The notes below the pieces were generated by a model, which was not told the DNA's origin, searched no databases, and worked only from the letters and a program-made list of their open reading frames with translations. Below are positions 1 through 8,900 of a DNA stretch of 16,634 bases, in pieces (position 1 is the first letter of the stretch; every line of letters starts with the position of its first letter). This DNA is from JAVVPO01 sp036655715 (GTDB lineage Bacteria; Bacillota; Clostridia; Lachnospirales; Cellulosilyticaceae). Location of the stretch: the NCBI GenBank assembly GCA_036655715.1, contig JAVVPO010000059.1, positions 1-16,634 of the forward strand. Direction: 5' to 3'. Made by a program: the position numbers and the translations under genes.

Positions 1-11
1 TGCATGGGCCC

Positions 12-25
12 TTGTCAATGGACAA
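12..25. repeat. Inverted repeat overlapping the -35 box
   Basis: TTGTC (12-16) and GACAA (21-25) are perfect inverted arms around AATG, and the right arm covers most of the -35 box at 19-24. The position would suit a repressor operator, but a 5-bp arm can arise by chance and no regulator gene is visible nearby. Confidence 0.3.
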
Positions 26-47
26 TAGAGGGATTAAGTGATATAAT
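19..47 (+). promoter_or_regulatory. Extended -10 promoter for the c-di-GMP turnover gene
   Basis: The -35 box TGGACA (19-24) and the -10 box TATAAT (42-47) are separated by exactly 17 bases. A TG dinucleotide at 39-40 makes it an extended -10 promoter of the housekeeping sigma factor type. Transcription would start near 54, leaving a leader of about 100 bases before the TTG start at 157. The leader contains a short CCTTA/TAAGG hairpin at 65-81. The match is read directly from sequence; activity is inferred. Confidence 0.7.
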
Positions 48-156
48 AATGTTCATTAATAAAGCCTTATACTGATTAAGGTAATCATAAACCAAAGAAA
101 AAATGAATCGTATAAGAGATACAACATGTATGCCTTAAGAAGGGGGAACGGGTAAG

Positions 157-1917
157 TTGATAAATATGCATAAACTAGTTCTAGAAAATATACCGTGTCC
201 TATTTGGATTCAGCATATTGACTCTACAATTATTTTTTTAAATAAAGCCTATGAAAAAATGTTTCATGTAAAGGCAGAAAACATAATAGGTAAAACAAAT
301 AGAGAAGCCTTTAATGAAGAGACTGCAAAAATTTATAATCAGCAAATGAATAGTTGTTTAGAAAGTGCGAGTGTTTACATCGCAGAAGGAATAATTGATG
401 GTGTTTTTGTAGAATCCTATATATTTCCTTTGCTAGATTATAAAGGGGAAGCGCAAGGTGTGGCAGGAGTTATTATAGATGTTCATGATAGAAAAGATAG
501 AGAAATAGAACTAGAAAATCAAAAAAATATTTTAAGAATCATTATTGATGCAGTACCTGAAGCTATTTTTTATAAAGATAAAGAAAGTAAATTTATAGGA
601 TATAATAAAAATTTTGCGGAGTTTTATAATAAAAGAGGAATTGAACAGATTATAGGTAAGACAGATTTAGAAATTTATGGAGATGAAGAAGTAGCTGCGC
701 AATTCATAGAGCAAGATAGAGCTATTATGAGTCAGAAAGAAGCTAAGTATTTCGAATATACCATAAAAGATAAAGAAGGAAATATATCTACAGAAGAAAA
801 CGTAAAGATTCCTGTCATTGATGATAATGGACAAGTTTGGGGACTTGTAGGTTTATCAAGAAACATAACAGAGCGAAAAAAGTTAGAGAAAAGACTTAGA
901 TATCTAAGTCAAACCGATATGTTAACAGGACTGTATAATAGATATAGCTTTGAAAAAAAAATTAAAGAACTTAATTATGAGCAGTACCTTCCTTTAGGCA
1001 TTGTCATGGGAGATGTGAATGGACTAAAACTGGTTAATGATACGCTAGGTCATTTAGAAGGGGATAGGTTACTAAAAGATATAGCAAGAGTATTAAACGA
1101 AGCCTGTGATCAGAAAGGCTTTGCTTTTCGATGGGGTGGAGATGAGTTTATTATTTTATTGCCTAATCATAACGATAGTCAATGCGAAAATGTTATCGGC
1201 AATATATTGCATGAGTGTAAAATGTGTGATTATAAATTAATACAATTAAGTATTGCCCTAGGTGAGACTGTTAAATTTACTTTAGAAGAAGATATTTATG
1301 AATGCCTTAAAAAAGTAGAGGAAAAAGTCTACAGACAAAAATTATTAGAAAAAACCAGTATTAAAAGTTCTATTATGGAGTCTCTTAGAAAAAGTTTAGA
1401 AGAAAAAAATATGGAAACAGATGAGCACACAGAAAGAGTTGTAATGCATGCTTTAGCTATAGGCAAAGAACTGGAGTTTAAGATTTCAGATTTAGATGAA
1501 CTAGCTTTAGTTGGTAAGTTACATGATATAGGTAAGATTGGCATTGGTGAAGAAATTCTATTAAAGGCTGGGAAACTTACAGATGAAGAGTATGAAGTGA
1601 TGAAAACTCATGCAGAAAAGGGATATCGTATTATTAATGCATCGAGTGAACTTGTAAATGTGGCAAAATGTGTTTTAACCCACCATGAAAGATGGGATGG
1701 TAACGGATATCCTTTAAGATTAAAGGGCGAAGAGATTCCTTTGATGGCAAGAATCATAAGTATTGTAGATGCTTATGATGTGATGACACATGATAGAGTG
1801 TATAAAGTAGCTATAACGCATGCAGCTGCATTAATAGAGTTAAGAAATGGTAGTGGAATACAATTTGACCCTAAACTTGTTGAACATTTTATTAAGTATA
1901 TTCAAGGGATAGAATAA
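157..1917 (+). CDS. PAS-PAS-GGDEF-HD-GYP c-di-GMP signalling protein
   Basis: A 586-aa soluble protein without signal peptide or membrane segment, so probably cytoplasmic. Two PAS sensor domains (about residues 5-112 and 127-242) precede a GGDEF domain (about 253-400) and an HD-GYP phosphodiesterase domain (about 410-583). The GGDEF motif is intact at residues 327-331, and the upstream substrate region reads GDVNGLKLVND. The RxxD inhibitory site expected just before GGDEF is absent (residues 318-321 are DQKG). The HD pair is H456-D457 and HHERWDGNGYP spans 509-519, so both catalytic halves look competent. By family knowledge, the GGDEF half makes c-di-GMP from GTP and the HD-GYP half hydrolyses it; which dominates cannot be told here. 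The TTG start at 157 is chosen because an AGGGGG ribosome site (141-146) lies 10 bases upstream; the ATG at 166 would be 19 bases away. It is monocistronic between its own promoter and a strong hairpin. The signal sensed by the PAS domains is unknown. Confidence 0.93.
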   Translation: MINMHKLVLENIPCPIWIQHIDSTIIFLNKAYEKMFHVKAENIIGKTNREAFNEETAKIYNQQMNSCLESASVYIAEGIIDGVFVESYIFPLLDYKGEAQGVAGVIIDVHDRKDREIELENQKNILRIIIDAVPEAIFYKDKESKFIGYNKNFAEFYNKRGIEQIIGKTDLEIYGDEEVAAQFIEQDRAIMSQKEAKYFEYTIKDKEGNISTEENVKIPVIDDNGQVWGLVGLSRNITERKKLEKRLRYLSQTDMLTGLYNRYSFEKKIKELNYEQYLPLGIVMGDVNGLKLVNDTLGHLEGDRLLKDIARVLNEACDQKGFAFRWGGDEFIILLPNHNDSQCENVIGNILHECKMCDYKLIQLSIALGETVKFTLEEDIYECLKKVEEKVYRQKLLEKTSIKSSIMESLRKSLEEKNMETDEHTERVVMHALAIGKELEFKISDLDELALVGKLHDIGKIGIGEEILLKAGKLTDEEYEVMKTHAEKGYRIINASSELVNVAKCVLTHHERWDGNGYPLRLKGEEIPLMARIISIVDAYDVMTHDRVYKVAITHAAALIELRNGSGIQFDPKLVEHFIKYIQGIE

Positions 1918-1946
1918 GAGAAGCTGCGTAGAGGCATAAACGAGAT

Positions 1947-1995
1947 TTTTATATTAAAATAGGCTCTCTGATAGAGGGCTTATTTTAATATAAAA
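1947..1995. terminator. Long hairpin ending the GGDEF/HD-GYP gene
   Basis: Arms 1947-1969 and 1973-1995 pair over 23 bp with two G-U wobbles around a 3-base loop (GAT). The outer part is all A/T, so the descending arm itself supplies a T-rich stretch on either strand. It lies 30 bases after the stop codon and probably acts as a terminator in either direction. Confidence 0.75.
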
Positions 1996-2012
1996 GTATA
2001 AGACTGATAAAA

Positions 2013-2041
2013 TTGTAGAAAATATACCTGTAGTGTATAAT
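2013..2041 (+). promoter_or_regulatory. Promoter for the 121-aa gene
   Basis: TTGTAG (2013-2018) and a perfect TATAAT (2036-2041) are separated by 17 bases. The predicted start near 2048 gives a leader of about 130 bases before the GTG at 2181. The leader can fold a GACTAC/GTAGTT stem (arms 2050-2055 and 2076-2081) enclosing a GCT/AGC pair. Confidence 0.6.
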
Positions 2042-2180
2042 GAATAATAGACTACGAGGGCTAGGGGAGCTTAAAGTAGTTTGATAAGAACACAGGTAGC
2101 AGATACATAAAAGTAGAATAACTTAGAAGATAACATAACTAAACCTATTCAGAAGGAATAACTAAGAGGTGTAGGGACTC

Positions 2181-2546
2181 GTGAATAAACAAAAGATTAA
2201 TAAAGGAAATATGACATATATTATAGTTGATAAAAAGATTAAAATGTATTACATCACACAAGATATAGAAAATGCTGAAAGTATGAGCCGAATATGTGAA
2301 GTGAACACCATTAGTTTAAATGAATTAACTCCAGATGAATTTATAACGCTTATTCATACTAGTGAAAAGGCTAAAGAAAATATGTATGTTACAGTAACTA
2401 ATAATGATCCAGAAGGAGAACGGATAAGGGAACAGCTTAATAAATGTTTTAAAGAAAAAGATGTTTTGTTTATAGATTGTCATATGCTAAGAACAGATCG
2501 TACAGTGAGAGATTTTAAAGAATATTGGATAAAACATTATGGATAG
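2181..2546 (+). CDS. Hypothetical 121-aa protein, Toprim-like sequence
   Basis: I do not recognise a named family. The protein is small, charged and soluble, without signal peptide or membrane segment. Predicted strand-helix alternation and the segment TVTNNDPEGERIREQL resemble the DxD strand and following helix of Toprim domains (compare the DPDxxGERIR pattern of DnaG and RNase M5). However, the first acidic residue of that motif is Asn here, and the conserved Glu expected on the first strand is not obvious. It may be a degenerate, possibly inactive Toprim-like fold, or the resemblance may be chance. The GTG start at 2181 has an AAGAGGTG ribosome site at 2164-2171. It is a single-gene unit with its own promoter (2013-2041) and terminator (2559-2584). 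Confidence 0.7.
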   Translation: MNKQKINKGNMTYIIVDKKIKMYYITQDIENAESMSRICEVNTISLNELTPDEFITLIHTSEKAKENMYVTVTNNDPEGERIREQLNKCFKEKDVLFIDCHMLRTDRTVRDFKEYWIKHYG

Positions 2547-2558
2547 AAAACAGTTAGG

Positions 2559-2584
2559 GACTAGACGCGAATCTAGTCTTTTTT
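2559..2584 (+). terminator. Rho-independent terminator after the 121-aa gene
   Basis: GACTAGA (2559-2565) pairs perfectly with TCTAGTC (2572-2578) around a 6-base loop, followed by six T residues (2579-2584). It starts 12 bases after the stop codon. Confidence 0.88.
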
Positions 2585-2706
2585 ATATTGGAAAAATATT
2601 TTATACAAAAAGTTATAAGTATTAAATATAATTTTTATAAAGTATAAATTAATAATATTTCAAAATATAAATTAGACAAATTGACTAGTATAAATTGTGT
2701 GCTGAT

Positions 2707-2743
2707 AAAACACTTGTATAAAACATTTATATAAGTGTTTTTT
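2707..2743. terminator. Orphan terminator-like hairpin
   Basis: Arms 2707-2720 and 2728-2741 pair over 14 bp with one G-U wobble around a 7-base loop. A run of six T (2738-2743) ends the structure, which is classic terminator form for the + strand. No coding region ends just before it, and the preceding gene already has a terminator at 2559-2584. It may back up that terminator, shield the lyase from read-through, or end a short RNA. Confidence 0.6.
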
Positions 2744-2776
2744 AATATACATAAATATAAAAAATGTTATTTTATA

Positions 2777-2805
2777 TTTACAAATATATTTTTTTTGTGT
2801 AATAT
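2777..2805 (+). promoter_or_regulatory. Candidate promoter for the surface lyase gene
   Basis: TTTACA (2777-2782) and TAATAT (2800-2805) are 17 bases apart, which would give a leader of roughly 130 bases. The surroundings are so A/T-rich that similar matches arise by chance. Confidence 0.3.
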
Positions 2806-2944
2806 ATATATTAAATCATTTTTTGATAGATATATTAAGGTAAATTAAACGAATCAATTAATTGAAAAGTTATAAAAATTATAAAAGAATAATAAAAAAC
2901 AAATTATTGATTTGACAGAATATGGACTAGAGAGGGATTAATAG

Positions 2945-5900
2945 ATGAACAGTATATTAAAGAAAAAGGCAGTAGCACTTTTAACCATTTCAGCTATAGG
3001 TTTACAAAATGTAGGCGTAGTTCAAGCGCAAGTGAGCAGCCATTTACAAGAAAAGATATTTTTAACACAAGATAGTACTAGTGAAAATAATGAGGAATTA
3101 GAGAATAATCTATCAGAGGATGAAGAAGAGAATATTACTAATCCACCAGAGGATGAAGAAGAGAATATNNNNNNNNNNNNNNNNNNNNNNNNNNNNNNNN
3201 NNNNNNNNNNNNNNNNNNNNNNNNNNNNNNNNNNNNNNNNNNNNNNNNNNNNNNNNNNNNNNNNNNNNCAGAGGATGAAGAAGAGAATATTACTAATCCA
3301 CCAGAGGATGAAGAAGAGAATATTACTAATCCATCAGAAGATAAAAATGAGGATATAATTAATCCTCCGGTAGGTGAAGAAGAGAGTGTGGTTCCGCCTA
3401 TAGAGACAGAAATACCCCCAGTAGTTGAACTAGAAGAAAGTACATTTATTTCATCTACAGGAGAAATAGAAAATCCAGATAATTTACTTCAGAACGGCAC
3501 ATTTGGAGAAATAGAAGCTTCAAATGACTGGGTTAAAGGGGTTAAACCTGTGGGCTGGAATGCCGTGAAAAGGGATGGTAGCCCTAAAATGCCAGAATTT
3601 GAAGTAATTCAAAATGAGATTAACAATAATTTGGTAAAGATAAATATAAAAGAAGAAAAATTAAGAGCTACAATAAAACATGCTGCTATTGAGGCATTAC
3701 CTAATACCGAATATGAGTTAACGATAGATGCTAATGTGTTGTTAAAAGCTGGAGCTGATAATAAAATATCAGGTAATTTTGGCGTGCAAATTATAGAATA
3801 TAAAAATGATGGTTCAAAAGTTACTTATACATCGAAGGATGTTTTTCCTAATTTTCAAGTTCAAAATACTAATGGATGGAAGACAATTAGTCAAAAGTTT
3901 GTAACAAGTAAAGATGCCATAAAACTAGAGGTTCAACTTTTAATAGGAGCAACAAATGTTGTTAGTGGTGGAACTATTGAATTAGATAATGTTGTTCTTA
4001 CTGAAAATATTGCAGTAGCAGTTACAGGTGTAGCAGTAAATAATACACAAATAAAAGATGAAGTAGGGACTGAGCATTACTTAACTAGCAGCATAGTACC
4101 TGAAAATGCAACGAATAAACGTGTCACATGGACAAGTATGAATCCAGAAGTAGCTACAGTAGATGACAAAGGTAAAGTCACCTTAGTAAGTCGGGGAAGT
4201 ACAGATATTGTAGTAACAACAGAAGATGGAGAATTTAGTGCAGTGTGTAAAGTTATCTCAGAAGGTGAGATGAATTCAGATAACCTATTAAAAAATCCAG
4301 ATTTTTCAAAGGTAGAAAGTGGAGCGGATACAGAGATATGGGCGGAGGGTATAAAGCCTAGTCAATGGAATGCTAGCAAGTGGGGAACCTACACACCACC
4401 GAAGATGACTATTGCGGATATAGATGATAGAGAGAATGTCCTTAGTATGGAAGTTACAGATAGTAATACACGTATAACGGTATTACAGAGTGTAAATGTA
4501 GAGCCAAGTACAAACTATAAATTAAGTTTTGATGCGAATATTGAAGGTGTAGTAGGCAATGATTTTGGTATTCAAATTAAGCAATTTGATAATCAGAATA
4601 AAGAAATTGCAAGTGTAAGAAAAACTATATGCAAAACAAAAGATACCAAAGGATGGCAGGTATTAGAAGATGTTATTTATACTGAACCTAATGCGGCACG
4701 CATAGATGTGGTGATTATGGCAGGAGCGGCAGCACATCTTACAGCAGGAACTATGTTAGTAGACAACTTTAATTTAGAGTCTATTATAGTAGATGTAGAA
4801 GGTATCGTACTAGATAAATCAAGTATTTATGATAAAGTAGGGACAACACATAGACTTATTGCACAAGTAAAGCCTTCAACAGCTTCTAACCAAGAAGTTA
4901 TTTGGACATCTAGTGACGATAATGTGGTAACAGTAGATGGTGATGGCAATCTAAATATGTTAAAACCAGGCAAAGCGACTATTACGGTAAGGACAGTAGA
5001 TGGAGATCATACAGCAACTTGTGAAGTAACAGTAGTAGATAATATAGTTATAGACTCAATTAGTATGGAGAAAGATGCAACTCTTGAACTAGGTAGTAGT
5101 TTAAAACTTATCCCGGTTCTTGAACCAGTAGGAGTGCCTTTGGAGGCTGTAAAGTGGTACTCATCTAATGAAGATATTGCTACAGTAGATGAAAGTGGCA
5201 ATGTAACACCACTCATGCCTGGGCAGGTGGTTATTACAGCAAGTAATCAAGAAGAAACAGTTAAAGCAGAATGTGTCATAACTGTTATTGATAAAATACA
5301 TAATTATGTACCAAATGGCGGGTTTGAAGAAATAGACGAAAAAAATTCTAAACTGCCAAAAGGATATGCTTACTGGACACCAGAAGGTAGTGTAAAAGCA
5401 GGGTTAGATACAGATAGCTACAGAGGGCAATATAGTTTTAAAATAGTAGCAGAAGAGAGCTCTAGAACATCTGTTAATACAGCCAATATTGAGTTAAAGC
5501 CAGGAACATATCGTATAAGCTTATGGACGAAGATGAAGGATGTAAGTGCAAGTCAAGGTGTGAGATTCAGATATAACATTTTAAAAGAAGATGGATCTAA
5601 GTTAACAAATTATTCTACTGGGAAAAAAGTAGCAGAAGATTGGGAACAAATTAGTCTTATTGTAGAAGCTCCACAAGGAACAAAGAGCATAGATATCCAA
5701 ACATTTTTTGAAACAGGAACAGGAACTGCATGGATTGATGAGATAAAAATAGAAGAGTGGAAACTTTTACAAAATGTAGATTTAGAAGATGAAATAACTA
5801 TAGATTTAAGCTCAGTGGAAGATAGCAGCGGAGCAATCAACTTAGATAAGTTAAGTTACACCCTTAACCCAACCTTTACACCTGCCGATGTTTCTGATAA

Positions 5901-8900
5901 ACAATTAGTTTGGCTAACTTCCAATGATCAAGTAGCTACTGTGAAAGATGGAGTAGTAACAGGGAAAAGAGCAGGCATAGCCACTATTACAGCTATGACA
6001 CCTGATGGAAAGATTAAAGCAACGAGCAAAGTGACTGTGGCAGGAGTTCTACCAGAACAACTTGTTAAACCAGTTGAGAAGATAACCTTTATTAACGAAG
6101 AGGAAATAGTGCAACAGGGTACTAGTCTTAAGTTAAGTCCTAAGATTACACCAGAGGATGCAACATATCAAGATATAATATGGAGTATTTCTGATAAAGA
6201 TATTGCAGATGTAATAGATGGTAGGGTAATAGCTAAAGAAGTTGGAACGGTAGTTTTAACGGCTAGTATACCAGATGGAAAGGTTAGTGGAAGTTGTAAG
6301 GTGGTTGTTACACCAAATGAAATGAATGAATTTGATGCTTTAAGACTTAAATGGAAAGAAAGACAAGTGGGCAAGGATCTCAATCAGGAAGATTTAGACA
6401 TCCAAAACCTAATTAAAGCTAAAGAAAAGACTGCACTTAAGTATTGGGAAGACATGGATAAGAATACAAGTAGAATTTATCTATGGGAGGATGCAACAAA
6501 CTATAGTAAGTCTGGGGATATTAAAGAATCCATTAGGCGTTTAAGAGAAATGGCTTCAGCAGCTACATTAGAAGGTTCTAGCTTATATGGGAATATAGAA
6601 CTTATTAATGATGTTGTAGAAGGAACAATGTGGATTTATAATAATGCTTATAGCGAAGACCACTTAACGAAATATGACTGGTGGGATTGGGAAATAGGTA
6701 TTCCAGGTAGTTTAAATGATATCTTTGTACTTGTGTATGAATACTTTACACAAGATGAAATATATGAAGTAATGTCTTTTGTACAAGATATTATTATGCC
6801 AGATCCATGGTATTCCGGAAATGCACAACAAGATTGGCGTGTAGCAACAGGAGCCAATCTAATTGATCAAATTAAAGTAGCTCTTGTGCCAGCGGTTTTA
6901 TTAGAAGATGGTCAGAAAATAACTAAATCAGCAAGTTATCTAGGTAGTACTTTAGAATATGTGACATCAGAAGATGGATTTTATAAGGATGGTTCATTTG
7001 TGCAGCATACAGATGTACCATATACAGGGACTTATGGGGCGGTACTTTTAGATGGTGTAGCAATAATTATGGATTTCTTAGCAGGTACTAATTATGATAT
7101 TAGTGAGGATCCTTCTATTGGTAATATTTATGAGATTATTGAGCAATCTTTTATACCTGTTATTTATAAAGGTGGCATAATGGATATGGTAAGAGGACGT
7201 GCAGTTGGTAGAGCTAATAGTGATATGATGAGCAATGGACGAGGACTTATAACTTCTATTGTGAAAATTGCTCAGGGTGCGCCAGAGCCATACCGATCAG
7301 AAGTTTTATCTATCTGTAAATACTGGATACAAGAAGCTAGAGCTCTTTATAGTTATCCTCCAATTGGAAATCCATATGCTATAGAGATGACTAATAAATT
7401 ACTAGATGATACAAGTATAGAAGCAATGCCACTAGAGAACTTTTCAAAAGAATTCCCAATGATGAATAGAACTGCACATCATGCAGATAATTTTACTGCA
7501 GGAATTAGTAAAAGTTCTAAGCGCATACAAACTTATGAACTAACTAATGGAGAAAATCAAAAGGGATGGCATACTGGTGATGGGATGCTCTATCTATACA
7601 ATAATGATTTAGGACAATTTGATGATTATTTCTGGGTAACGGTAGACCATAAGCGAATGCCAGGGACTACAATTGATACCAAACCAAGAGCATGGGGAGA
7701 CCGACAAAATGGTGATGGTGAAACGAATCCAAAAAATGCATGGGCCGGAGGAACAAGCCTTGATGAGTATGGTGTCTCAGGAATGAATGTAAACTTAGTA
7801 GGAAGTGGATTAACAGCCAATAAATCTTGGTTCTTATTTGACGATGAAATCGTAGCAGTAGGTTCAGCTATTAATAGCAATAATGGTTATTCAGCTGAAA
7901 CTGTTGTGGAGCAACGTAAAATTAATGGTGATAATTTATTCACTGTAAATGGAGAAATTAAGTCAGAGCAATTAGGCTGGTCAGAAAGTTTACAAGATGT
8001 TAATTGGATGCATTTAGCAGGGAATGTAGAAGGTTCTGACATTGGTTATTACTTCCCAGAAGCTGTGAAGGTAGAGGCTAAAAGAGAAAAGCAAGTAGGG
8101 TCATTCCATGAAATTAGTTTAAATAATGACCATACGAGTCATACAAGAAACTTTATGACAATGACTATAGACCATGGAGTGAATCCACAAAATGAATCTT
8201 ATGTGTATGCATTACTACCGGGTAAAAGTGCTGAAGAAGTAGCAGACTATACTAAAACAGCAGATTTCAAAGTAGTAGCCAATACTAATGAACTTCATGC
8301 TGTAAGAGAAAATAGATTAGGCATGTTTGGAATAAATACATTTGCAGATGAAGAGGTTACAGCAGAGTACGTAACAGTAAACAAACCATCTTCTATGATG
8401 ATTAAAGAAGGCTATGATTATCTAGAAATTGCTATTTCAGACCCAACATTTGATAATAAAGAAACGATTGAAGTGATAATAGATAAAGAAATAAAGAGTA
8501 TCATTTCTAAAGATGACCGAATTGAAGTAGAGATTTTACCAGAAAGTACAAAACTTATCATAGATGTTAAGGGGTCAAATGGCAAAAGTTTTGTGACTAA
8601 GCTTGCAATAGAACCTTCTAGCCCAGAAAAACCCGAAGTTAAAGGATGTTATGAAGTAAGCTATCAAGATAGACAAGGTAATAAACTCGTAGCAGATGAA
8701 GTTAAATTGGACCTAAAACTAGGAACATATACAGTAAAAGCAAGAGAAATTGCAGGATATAAAGTGAGTGGGGAAACTGTCAAAGTGGTGGAACTCACAG
8801 AAGCTATGCCAACACAGCAAGTTGTATTTATCTATGATAAACAAACGACAAGTTCTGGTTCAGATGATACAAGTGATGATACAACAAATAAGGATGAGAA

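Larger units (their letters stand above)
2585..2944. other. Very AT-rich intergenic region without a gene
   Basis: About 360 bases of very AT-rich DNA between the terminator at 2584 and the surface lyase gene. No open reading frame with a credible ribosome site is visible on either strand. It contains a terminator-like hairpin (2707-2743) unrelated to any visible gene, and promoter-like boxes in its second half that probably serve the lyase. The A/T bias makes promoter calls here weak. Confidence 0.6.

Noticed and set aside
2912..2940. Perfect TTGACA box as the lyase promoter
   Set aside because: A -10 box at the right distance would fall at about 2935-2940, on the ribosome binding site, and no suitable hexamer is there.
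2945..3358. Separate 137-aa secreted protein
   Set aside because: Its C-terminal end after the N run is an out-of-frame reading of the acidic repeat, caused by the 100-base placeholder. The true product continues into the lyase.
3083..3399. CRISPR array
   Set aside because: The repeats are directly adjacent 33-base units without spacers, and they encode a continuous peptide.
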